A stretch of DNA of 64,000 nt from Notolepis coatsorum (taxonomy: Eukaryota > Chordata > Actinopteri > Aulopiformes > Paralepididae), in assembly GCA_963971535.1 (NCBI GenBank), contig OZ020598.1, positions 99,755,674-99,819,673 of the forward strand, written 5' to 3'. The notes under the pieces are model-generated. The model did no database searches. It saw only the letters and a list, made by a program, of their open reading frames with translations, and was not told the origin of the DNA. Each line of letters opens with the position of its first letter. Position 1 is the stretch's first letter. Positions 9,790 through 21,676 of this stretch are shown piece by piece. The position numbers and the translations under genes were made by a program.

Positions 9790-10785
9790 AGTACACCCCA
9801 GTAGTAGTTTATGCAGACTGGTATTCCCCCGCAGATTATTATGTTCCAGGCAGCAGACACACTCCAGGAAAGCTGTGAATGCAACGATCTGGAAGAGTCA
9901 CCACCACTTTTAACTCTCATCAAAGCCTGGCTAATTATAATAATTCAAACATGGAATTGGTCCATATTCTAAAATGTATAATAATGTGTAAATTACTTAC
10001 TAACTGGGGAGACAAGCATGTGCACATTGATATTAGGAAATTATACAAATAAAGTATGAGACCTTATGATGGTAGCACGTGTTCCAGTTTCCTAATTAGA
10101 CCATGTATTAGCCCATTGCAAAAAGATTGTTTTAAAGATTCAACATTAAGGAAACAATATCAATTCTAAGTAATCAACATGTTTATTTCACATTTGCAAG
10201 AAGTCATACATTGTACAACACACATTTTTTTAATTAATTAAGCAAAAATATGTCCAAACATTTGAAACTATCAGAAAAAGTCCCTACTCAGCTCGTGGAC
10301 GTCTGAGTAATAATGTCCAAATAATAGCACAGCCAGAGAGCACACCTGACATACACCTTCAAAACAGAATAAAAACATTTGACAGACTAGTCTCACGACA
10401 TGTCAGATCCAGGTGATGCCTGATAGGAGTGCATAACTTTCTCCAGAACGGCGTTATATTTTCATGTCACACGTGACATGAGAGATATTAAAAAGAAAAC
10501 ACTTTGCAATTCAACTTTTATGCCTAAATTATCTGTCATACTGTCAAGCCACAGATATTCCTTCTGACTTTAAAAGACGACGATGCCTCTTCATTTATTT
10601 TGCAACCCTTTGCTCTCTAGTAACAATGTATGATAAAACGAAGAAAAAAACACTAACCTTCTTACTGTCTTATACCTTCATGCACTCTTCCTACTATACT
10701 AACATGTCTCTACTACTATGCACTCAACACTGCAGCACTCTTAAGTTTCATCACTGTTTAATGAACATTGTTACTCAGCTGTAAG
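9790..10785. other. AT-rich stretch, no recognised gene
   Basis: No array, transposon edge or significant open frame is seen. On the minus strand AAATAAA occurs near 10180, which would fit a polyadenylation signal of a minus-strand transcript, but nothing else supports a gene. Confidence 0.4.
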
Positions 10786-10792
10786 AGGTGTA

Positions 10793-11424
10793 CCGCGCCA
10801 AACATGGCAGCGGAGCTACTGTGGCTGGGAGGGGGGGGGAAACCAGGAGGATGTTGCTGTCTCGCCCTCCCAACCCCCAGCTAGCTGCAACTGTTGTTAG
10901 AGCCCCCCCCCCCCCCCGCTGCAACTGTGGACTAGGGACAAAGCTCTCCCAACACCCCCCCCCCCTCCCTCCGCTAAATGGCGCTGCACTGTCCGGCAGC
11001 CTCTCTGTGTGCTCTGTCCCGCGTGATTACATATGCACGCCGCATTTCTCGGAGACGCTCTCTGATTGGCACTGACTGACGCTCTCTGATTGGCCACTGG
11101 CGCGTTTGCCCAATCCGTGACGAGCTGTGTCTTTGCCCATTTCCTCGTCGAACAGCCTGCAAACTACCTGGTGTTCTATCATCATGCTCTAAGACAAACT
11201 CTAACCTAAACCAACTTCGAAAGAGTGCCTAAGCTTAACCGTCGAAAGAACTTGCCGTCACGCTCTAAGACAAACTCTAACCTTAACCAACTTCGAAGAG
11301 TGCCTAAACTTAACCAGTGTAGAAACAGGCGTCGGCCAATCAGAGAGCGTCTCCGAGAAATGCGGCGTGCATATGTAATCACGCCTCCGTCCCCCCTGTG
11401 CTCCGCGCCAAACATGGCGGCGGT
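10793..11424. promoter_or_regulatory. GC-rich palindromic module with CCAAT and YY1-like sites
   Basis: The module is bounded by direct repeats CCGCGCCAAACATGGC at 10793 and 11403. Inside are two perfect 48-bp inverted arms (11023-11070 and 11335-11382) and, between them, a 55-bp direct duplication (11184-11239 and 11261-11315). ATTGG/CCAAT boxes occur in both arms and nearby, and the boundary repeat AAACATGGCGGCGG matches the YY1 consensus AAnATGGCGGC. Poly-C and poly-G runs sit in the left third. This could be a promoter-like CpG-rich segment or a foldback element; I see no coding sequence. Confidence 0.5.
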
Positions 11425-11499
11425 GATACGTTTGTCTCAAGGCTAGTCCTGCATGTATCAACAATGCGCATGTTGGTGAATTTATGTGTGCCATTATTA

Positions 11500-11665
11500 C
11501 TATCTAAATGTAATAATTGTGGAATATTTCTATAATGAGCTGTATGTGTAATGTATGAACCAAGAAGATCTAGCACACTCTCAGGAGCAAAACAGAAAAA
11601 GCATTTCGTATAAAAGTATTCTGTATTTTTGTATGACAACTAATAAAGAAACTTGAACTTGAAAC
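11500..11665 (+). mobile_element. LINE 3' tail-like fragment
   Basis: The segment ends GTATGACAACTAATAAAGAA then ACTTGAACTTGAA, the layout of the 3' end of the LINE at 59796-63239 (TATGCCGTGACAAATAAAAC with a TTGACTTGACTTGA tail). I infer a heavily 5'-truncated copy. Confidence 0.5.
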
Positions 11666-11691
11666 TTCCTGCTGACTTGTCGTACAGAACT

Positions 11692-11740
11692 TGTAAGTCG
11701 CTTTGGATAAAAGCGTCAGCTAAATGACAAAATGTAAAAA
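11692..11740 (+). mobile_element. Fish SINE/LINE conserved 3' tail
   Basis: GTAAGTCGCTTTGGATAAAA followed by GCGTCAGCTAAATGACA is a very common teleost retroelement tail. Only the tail is recognisable here; no tRNA-like head is seen upstream. Confidence 0.65.
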
Positions 11741-14137
<2,397 letters not shown>

Positions 14138-14164
14138 GTCCAGCTTATCAGACGTTACTCCATT

Positions 14165-14408
<244 letters not shown>

Positions 14409-14439
14409 CACACATGCTTTTGAATGCACACATACATTT

Positions 14440-14860
14440 AAATAATTAATTAATTAATTGCATTTATATAGCGCTTTTCTAGACACTCAAAGCGCTTTAC
14501 AATGTAGGGTGGAAATCGCCTCCTTCACCACCACTGGTAGCACCCAACCTTGGGCTACGCAGGCTCAATGGCTGCCATACACTGGCACCAGGCACACATC
14601 ACATGCCTAAAATGGCTGAATGGCTCAGGAGACAGGGATTGATTAAGGGGAAGAGATGATTAGGTGGCCTTGAGAGACCTGATTGGGAATTTGGACAGGA
14701 ATGTCAGGGAACCCCCTATACTTTACGAAATCCTGGGTTCTTTAATGACGAGATTCATTCAGGACCTCGGTTTAGCGTCTCATCCGAAGGACGGCACTCG
14801 CAGCTGTGTCCCTATCATCGTAACAGGGGCATTGTTACTGACTAGTCCAGAGGACATTAT
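14440..14860 (+). mobile_element. Teleost interspersed repeat (TTTATATAGCGCTTTTCTAG)
   Basis: An (AATT)n lead-in is followed by TTTATATAGCGCTTTTCTAG and CACTCAAAGCGCTTTACA, then by GTCTCATCCGAAGGACGGC at about 14778. These words are very common in fish genomes as retroelement-derived repeats. I do not assign a family, and no coding remnant is visible. Confidence 0.55.
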
Positions 14861-14950
14861 GTGTATATTATGTGTGTCATTATGTGTATATCATGTGTGT
14901 GTCATTATGTGTATGTCATGTGTGTGTCATTATGTGTATGTCATGTGTGT
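14861..14950. repeat. TCATTATGTGTATG-type minisatellite, left piece
   Basis: Units of about 14-28 bp built from CATTATGTGTATR and TCATGTGTGTG. The array is interrupted by the PLE pair and resumes at 17347. Confidence 0.85.
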
Positions 14951-15012
14951 AGTAGAAAAGACTCACGCACATCCCAAGTGTAGTCACGGGTGCAAGACTC
15001 GAAATAGATCTG

Positions 15013-15734
15013 TAATGTTGTGGAAAAAAAGTCTGCACACCGTCTATAGTGTTCCCAAGCTTTAATGTACTTGAACACAACGTTTCGGCCTGTGGCCTTT
15101 TTCAAGTGTCAACGACATGTGAAAAGGGGTGGGGTATATATACATATACAAATTAAGGGTCAAGGTTGAGCCAGGTCAAAGTTCAAATCAATTAGCATAT
15201 AGGCTACACATTTACAGACCATATTGCAGCTCAAGTGCCTAGAACATACGGTACATAGTAACAATAACAGTAGTACGGTAGTTTAGTAGTTAAATGTGAC
15301 ACACCTTCACATGCCAAAATTGAGAAAAAATATATAATAAGAAAACTTAAAAAACAGAAAAATTTATAAAAAAAACACAGAATCAGGACAGAATGTGTGT
15401 ATTTACAGGAAGGGTTTGATGTCAAACTCTTCATTCAGTCCAAGAGGGGCTTGGCCACAAGGGCATTTGATTAGGTAGATGACATGAGTGGAGCTACAGG
15501 TGATGAAGCCACGGACTCTGAGGGTTTTACCATTACGTGGATGTGTGTAGGTCTTACTCTTAATAGTATAGCCACACTGTGCACAGTTACCACACTTATA
15601 GTTCCCATCCGGGGTGTTATCTAGGAACGTGGGTCTGTGAGCCGTGGGTGGGCTATAGGATCTCACTAGTTGGTTTCTCAGGTTGGGGGGGGCGTTTGTA
15701 AACTACGGCAGGAGGTTCCTTGAAAACAGCTTTT
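15013..15734 (-). mobile_element. Penelope-like element, left arm of inverted pair
   Basis: Read on the minus strand this arm runs from the C-terminal PLE coding region, through the 3' flank, to a terminal sequence with the CGAAACGTT motif. It mirrors the right arm (15735-17346): both outer ends carry the inverted word TAATGTTGTGG. It lacks the hAT MITE found in the right arm, so it shows the pre-insertion state of that site. It extends slightly further into the coding region than the right arm but has lost the endonuclease core. Confidence 0.85.
15403..15720 (-). pseudogene. PLE polyprotein C-terminal fragment, GIY-YIG core deleted
   Basis: Minus-strand translation gives a PLE-type linker (KRPPNLRNQLV, then RSYSPP), a cysteine-rich CGNCAQCG segment, and KTYTHPRNGKTLRVRGF, then jumps from IYLIKCPCG directly to APLGLNEEFDIKPFL. 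Relative to the right arm about 240 nt containing YVGKT and the downstream H/R residues are missing. The junction falls at a GGCC present at both edges, as expected for a microhomology deletion. No reverse transcriptase remains, so it is a 5'-truncated dead copy. Confidence 0.8.
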
Positions 15735-16130
15735 AAGAGTAAGACCTACACACATCCACGTAATGGTAAAACCCTCAGAGTCCGTGGCTTCATCACCTGT
15801 AGCTCCACTCATGTCATCTACCTAATCAAATGCCCTTGTGGCCTGAGCTATGTAGGTAAAACCAACCGGCAACTCAAAATACGCATCAGCGAACACCGCA
15901 GCAACATCAGATGTGGTGATGAACATAACCCGGTTGCACTACACTTAAGACAGGCAGGACACAATATCAGCACATTAAGATACACTGGCATTGAAAAGGT
16001 AGAGAGACCAGCGAGAGGAGGAGACCATGGCAAACTACTTTTGCAGAGAGAGACCTACCATATTCACACCCTGCAGACTATGGCCCCTCTTGGACTGAAT
16101 GAAGAGTTTGACATCAAACCCTTCCTGTAA
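15735..16130 (+). pseudogene. PLE GIY-YIG endonuclease domain (5' truncated)
   Basis: About 130 residues in one open frame ending in TAA at 16128-16130. The domain shows KTYTHPRNGKTLRVRGF, VIYLIKCPCGLSYVGKT (the GIY-YIG equivalent), then RISEHRSNIR and NPVALHLRQAGH, and ends LGLNEEFDIKPFL. In PLEs this endonuclease nicks target DNA and sits C-terminal to a telomerase-related reverse transcriptase, which is absent here. With no natural start codon and no RT, it is a fragment, although its own frame is undamaged, which suggests a moderately young copy. Confidence 0.85.
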
Positions 16131-16336
16131 ATACACACATTCTGTCCTGATTCTGTGTTTTTTTAATTAATTTTTCTGTTTTTTAAGTTTTCTTATTATA
16201 TATTTTTTCTCAATTTTGGCATGTGAAGGTGTGTCACATTTAACTACTAAACTACCGTACCACTGTTATTGTTACTATGTACCGTATGTTCTAGGCACTT
16301 GAGCTGCAATATGGTCTGTAAATGTGTAGCCTATAG

Positions 16337-17147
16337 TAGGGCTGGGCGATATGACCAAAAACGTTATCGCGATAAAATTATAAAATTATTTTCATATAAT
16401 TCGATATCGATAATTATCGTCGATATAATGTCCGTCAAGTTTAATTAACTTCTTATGCTGCTGCGAATGTCTCAAGTCGAGTTGATGTCGTCATCAGTCT
16501 GCGCACGTTAGCCGACAAGCGGAGTATCTCATGACAATAAATATGACACTAAAATACTCTCTTCCGCCACAATATATTGAAACGACGTCCACTGTATATC
16601 CCACACTACCATAAACGTGGCCTCAGAATTCAAAACACACACATACTCGGCACGTAAATATATAAAACAGTGCCGTGCAAGCTAGTTATCCTAGCCAGCC
16701 TGTTGGTTCTAAGCGATGTATTCCATGACAATGTGCTAAATATGACACTAAAATACTCTCTTCCGCCACAATATATTGAAACGGCGTCCACTGTATATCC
16801 CACACTACCATACACGTGGCCTCAGAATTCAAAACACACACATACTCGGCACGTAAATATATAAAACAAAGCCGTGCAAGCTAATTAGCCTAGCAAGCCT
16901 TGTTGTTGAGTGAGTCCTACCTCCTTCCGGGTCTCGGCCATCTCCTTCACTGATTGGTTGTTAGCTGTTGTGCGTAAGCACGTCATCACGTAACGCTGGT
17001 TGTTGTTAGTGAGTGTGTTGAGCCGAGGCTGAACGGAGCCAAGCTTGGAAAATCGATATATCGAAACTTTGCGACCACGTTTCATGTTTATTTCGAGGAA
17101 ATAATTTATCGCGATAGTTATCGTTATCGTTTTATCGCCCAGCCCTA
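16337..17147. mobile_element. hAT-type MITE (811 bp) inside the PLE
   Basis: Terminal inverted repeats TAGGGCTGGGCGAT and ATCGCCCAGCCCTA bound it, and the 8-bp target duplication GCCTATAG lies at 16329-16336 and 17148-17155. Sub-terminal regions are dense in ATCGATA and TATCGCGATA words. The centre contains a 161-bp direct duplication (16542-16702 and 16741-16901, 199 bp apart). No transposase. The left PLE arm lacks it, so insertion followed formation of the inverted pair. Confidence 0.9.
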
Positions 17148-17346
17148 GCCTATAGGCTAATTGATTTGAACTTTGACCTGGCGCAACCTTGACCCTTAAT
17201 TTGTATATGTATTATGTATATATACCCCACCCCTTTTCACATGTCGTTGACACTTGAAAAAGGCCACAGGCCGAAACGTTGTGTTCAAGTACATTAAAGC
17301 TTGGGAACACTATAGACGGTGTGCAGACTTTTTTTCCACAACATTA

Positions 17347-17560
17347 TATATCATGTGTGTGTCATTATGTGTATGTCATGTGTGTGTAATTATGTGTGTG
17401 TCTATATGTGTGTGTTATTATGTGTATATCATGTGTGTGTGTGTGTCATTATGTGTATATCATGTGTGTGTGTCATTATGTGTGTGTCATTATGTGTGTG
17501 TCATTATGTGTGTCATCATTATGTGTGTGTCATTATGTGTGTGTCATCATAATGTGTATA
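17347..17560. repeat. TCATTATGTGTATG-type minisatellite, middle piece
   Basis: Continuation of the array at 14861-14950, followed by the unique segment CCCTTTTGAGGTTACTATGT that recurs after the third piece. Confidence 0.85.
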
Positions 17561-17730
17561 TCCCTTTTGAGGTTACTATGTTATAATTTGTTTGTTTCTT
17601 TAAATACACAGTCTGTCAAAACCAAAGATGCAGCTAAACCCAAGTCATGTGTTTTGTTATAAATAATGCTCATAAGAGGTATCCACAACACATCACCACT
17701 CCCGCTGTATGCACTGGAGTCTCTCTAGAA
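17561..17730. other. Duplicated flank and short unique sequence
   Basis: 17553-17610 (TATCCCTTTTGAGGTTACTA and GTTTGTTTCTTTAAAT) is repeated at 20357-20420 in the same orientation. The remainder up to 17730 is unremarkable. Confidence 0.7.
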
Positions 17731-18930
17731 CAGGGGTCTCAAATTCAATTTACCTGGGGGCCGCTGGAGGTAGAGTCTGGGTGAGGCTGGGCCGCATCAA
17801 ATATTCCACAAAAAAAGGGTTTCATGTATTTAAAAAAAAAAGTACAACTGATCCAATCTTCTCAATCTTTAGAAATAACATTTCAGAACATGGACAGTTA
17901 TTTAGAACATGAACAGTTCTTCAGAACATGAACGGTTCTTCAGAACATGGACAGTTATTTAGAACATGAACAGTTCTTCAGAACATAGGCTTCTCTTACC
18001 TACTCCTTGCTGCCAGATACTTGGCAGCACTTCCTATTATGTCTTCCCCCCTTGTGTGTCCTCTCAGGTTTGTCAGGCGCAATACATCTTCAACAAACTA
18101 CCCCTTTGCCTCATCATAAAACCTCACAAACACCAGCAACTGAGCATTCTCAGTGGTGTCAGTGGACTCATCCACAGCTAAGGAAATGCACTGTGCATTT
18201 TCTTTATTTTATCACAAAGCTGTTTAATCAAATCACCAGCCAGTATTTCAGTTATTCTGGTTGCTGTGCTATCTGAGGGGGGTTTGCTTTTGTTTGCCTT
18301 CAAACATGGTCTCCATCACTTCAGTCATACATCATTTTATTATTTATGCATCAGAGAATGGCTTCTTGTGTTTAGCCAACACCCATGCCACTGAGTGAGG
18401 ACTTGGTTGCTTTTTATCATTGTGACATAACTTTAACAATAATTCTGCTTGCAGCTTGATATGATGATTTCATTCCATTTATTTTTGTGGTTCTTAGCGC
18501 TGAATTTTGAGGAAAGGTTGCATCAAAATAACTGTGTTTTGTTTCGTAGTGGCGTTTCAAATTGCCACTCTTCACAAGAGCTACCATTTCTTGGCATATT
18601 AGGCACATTGGTTTGGTGCTGGTTGGAGGGAGGATGAATGCATATTTTTCAGTCCATTCACCTTTGAATTGCCGATTTTCACTTTCGACTTTTCTCTTAC
18701 TGGCCATCTTTGAACATGCCATATTTTTCGACTAGCTGCCTGCTGGCAAAACTAGGCTACTAGCTACAGTACCTGCAGATTAAAGTACCTGTAGATGCGC
18801 TGTCAACTCTTGCTCTGACTCGGACCCGTGAAGACCCGCCCTACTCTGCCTCTGATTCGCAGACTGTGGGTGAAAAAAAACTCGCGCAACGACTCGGCAA
18901 AAGGTTGCGGGCCGCACTTATCCCAAAAAA
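17731..18930 (-). pseudogene. hAT-family transposon relic with BED-finger transposase
   Basis: The left edge begins CAGGGGTCTCAAATTCAA, a typical hAT terminus. On the minus strand 18722-18417 encodes MASKRKVESENRQFKGEWTE, a BED/C2H2 finger (CLIC...H....H) and a following helix, as in the N terminus of the fish hAT transposases related to ZBED/SCAND3/GTF2IRD2-like genes. Further along, about 18182-18100, the translation shows AVDESTDTT and AQLLVFVRFYDEA, which is the region of the first catalytic Asp. Stops and frameshifts separate the pieces and the C-terminal half is lost. The right edge (about 18930, near GCGGGCCGC) is approximate. Confidence 0.75.
17876..17990. repeat. About 22-bp minisatellite, CAGAACATGAACAGTTCTT
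   Basis: Five units alternate CAGAACATGAACAGTTCTT and CAGAACATGGACAGTTATTT. Each unit contains GAAC and GTTC as a spaced inverted repeat. It lies inside the hAT relic. Confidence 0.85.
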
Positions 18931-19079
18931 GTTAACCAAAATAGCAAACAACAAACCAACAGGGAGCTCCATACATGCAGGCTTGTGCCAGAGGGCGGAG
19001 GCTGCCAAATTGTAATTATAATTCATTATAACTCTTCCTCTGTAGAATTTTTTTGGCATAAACCATTTCCACTTGGCTA

Positions 19080-20126
19080 ATCTCCCTTCCACCTACTCTA
19101 CCACACTCTCCCAGTTTTTCTCGATGGTCTGGTCATCTCGTAGGTACTTGAGACCGATTCTCTTCCAATTTAGCTTAGGGAGCCCTGCAGACCACCATCC
19201 AACTGCCAGAGCTCCACTTTGTGCCCAGTTTACTTTAGCAGTAGAACGTTTGCCAAACCTCTCTACAATCTGTCCAGTCCAATTTACATCATGGTGATTT
19301 CACAAAAATAATATCATCCGCATAGGCAGATAAAACAACTTGTGTGTTGACATCAGAGAGAAACAGACCATCAATACGTGACCGGATATTGTGCAACATG
19401 GGTTCAATCGATAGTGCAGACAACATAGCAGACAATGAGCATCCTTTACGCACACCTCTACATGCTTTGAAAGGTTTACACAAAACACCATTCATCTTCA
19501 ATATATTCTTAATGTCTTCATACAGAACCTTAATCTTGGCAATAAACTCAGGGCTGACACCAAACCTTTCCACAGGTATTGATGTTCAACCCGGTCAAAT
19601 GCCTTTTCCTGGTCTAAGGAAACCAGACCAGCATCAACGCCAAATGAACCAGGGTCTTCCAGGCACACAGTAAGTTTGGGTCCGGTGAATGATGGTCGCC
19701 TTCTTCAGTCTATTGGACAGGACTCTAGAAAGCAGTGTGTGATCTGCACACAGCAGAGAGACCAGACGCCAGTTCTTTATAACTTGTAAGTCACCCTATT
19801 CCAGTAACAACGTCAGAACTGCTCTCCTGCAGCTCTGGGCAGAGACAGGTCTTTAGAACCCCTCAGTGATTACTTTAGTGATGTTGTAAAAAGGTTCAGC
19901 CCAAAAAGCCTTATCGAATTTAAGCGGGAGTCCATCAATCCCCTGGGCCTCCACCCCCCTCCTGCATGCTCTGCAACTCTTTAGACAGCGCCTCCCTAGT
20001 CAGAGGACCCCCCAACTCCTTGTTGGTTTCCTTTGAGACCGTGGGCAGCCCACTGCAGAAAGACTCATCCTCTTTGTACTCACTGGTGTACAGAAGAGAG
20101 TAAAAGTCAACAGCTCTCTCAGTCAT
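19080..20126 (-). pseudogene. Tx1/L1-like LINE reverse transcriptase relic
   Basis: On the minus strand, in order: AVDFYSLLYTSEYKEDESF (upstream of the RT fingers), LVSLDQEKAFDRVEHQYLW (RT motif A, at about 19620-19560), FGVSPEFIAKIKVLYED, CRGVRKGCSLSAMLSALSIEP (motif B) and VVLSAYADDIIF (motif C, about 19310). The wording LDQEKAFDRVEH and KGCSLS is characteristic of the L1/Tx1 group rather than of Jockey or L2 types. Frameshifts and a lost GKAPG segment show decay. It ends at the minisatellite at 20127. Confidence 0.85.
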
Positions 20127-20365
20127 TATGGGTGTGTCATTATGTGTATGTCATAATGTGTATGTCATAATGTGTATGTTATGTGTATGTCAGTATGTGT
20201 ATGTCATAATGTGTATGGCATCATGTGTATATGATAATGTGTATGTCAGTACGTGTATGTCATAATGTATATGTCATATGTATGTCATAATGTGTATGTC
20301 ATAATGTATATGTCAGTACGTGTATGTCATAATGTATATGTCATATGTATGTCATAATGTGTATA
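20127..20365. repeat. TCATTATGTGTATG-type minisatellite, right piece
   Basis: Units such as GTCATAATGTGTAT of about 14 bp, followed by the duplicated flank at 20357-20420. Confidence 0.85.
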
Positions 20366-21240
20366 TCCCTTTTGAGGTTACTATGTTGATTCACTTGATT
20401 GTAATTTTTTTGTTTCTTTAAATGTCTATTAACTACCATGTTGTGGTAAAACCTTAAAACGAGATGGTGCATCTCAAGGCGTTTATGTGAGGGCTGTGGG
20501 TGTGTGTGGGTCATGAGCAGATAATAGGGACTCTTAAAGTTATACGTGAAACGAATAACCACAAAACTGCTTACGCAGACGTTTTAGGAGAAGGGGAAAA
20601 ATAAACAACACAAAACAACCTTTACAGGTGAAAGCCTCAAAGTGAGTATTTAAGAAAATAAGTAAAGTAAAAAAAAACACGACGACACTCATTAAAGAGG
20701 TATTGTAGAAAGAATAGATAAGCCACAAAGGCAACTCCTAAAAACAGAGTTTATATTTAAAACATAAAACAATAAACCTCCACCAAGGGACTTTATGTGC
20801 AAAGGACAGTTCCAAAAGAACAAAAGAAAACACTACCATAAATGACTCAGCCTCTATAAAGTAAAGTGTAAACTAAGCCAGTAGCCGAAAACAAGATGGT
20901 TACAAAATAAGGCTAAATGTTGAATAGGGCAGCACTACACTTAAATATAATGAGCCTGACCAAACGTATAGCCAGCACAAGGAAATGAATTAGCAGTTGA
21001 CACTGCGAGATCCAAACTTAAATAGACTCAACATGGCCATAGGCACAGCTGCACTGCATCAGGTGCAATCAAGCCCACACACCTGCCGACCCATGAGGCA
21101 ATTAACCACAGGGAACAGGGATTGACAGCTATCCCTCACAGAGAGGTGAAATAAGGCAAAAACCATGACAGTTTATCATCAAATAAAATTTTAACATACA
21201 ATTTTATAAATCTCCCTCTCTCTCTTTCCTGCTGTCTCAG
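20366..21240. other. Stretch with no recognised gene
   Basis: After the duplicated flank the sequence is AT-rich with short non-domain open frames only. The part at 21040-21180 has the look of an untranslated or LTR region but no diagnostic motif. Confidence 0.35.
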
Positions 21241-21260
21241 TTTGACCTCATCTCTATCTG

Positions 21261-21325
<65 letters not shown>
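21261..21325. repeat. (CT)n microsatellite
   Basis: A near-perfect CT run of about 65 bp; a GGAA/GGAC cluster follows at 21535-21567. Confidence 0.95.
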
Positions 21326-21326
<1 letters not shown>

Positions 21327-21676
21327 AGTAGAATCAACATCAGCAGATTTGCTATTCCACTTGGCTAAATTAGCATACACTCAGAGAGCAAAATGGTTTG
21401 AAAGTAAAATGCTTTTAATGGTCCACTAAGTCCCTGTGACAGCTGTCGATTTGTTTTTTACCACCACTCTGGGTAATGGATGTGTGATTTTATAGTGATG
21501 ATACGTGATCGTACAGTGATGATATTGGAGGAAAAAAGGAAGGAAGGACGGAGGGAAGGAAGGAAGGTGCCCTCCTGCACCTTAAAGACAGCAGTGGGAA
21601 AAACACCCGGGAGCTACAATATACAGACAAACTAAATAAAACATAGCAGGGGATGGGGATGGAAAAGACAAGGCAT

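Larger units (their letters stand above)
15735..17346 (+). mobile_element. Penelope-like element, right arm of inverted pair
   Basis: It carries the complete GIY-YIG part, the 3' flank and the terminal sequence ending CCACAACATTA, with an 811-bp hAT MITE inserted at 16337-17147. The arms meet head to head at about 15720-15735. PLEs often leave partial tandem or inverted copies, so the arrangement may come from a single retrotransposition event. Confidence 0.85.
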
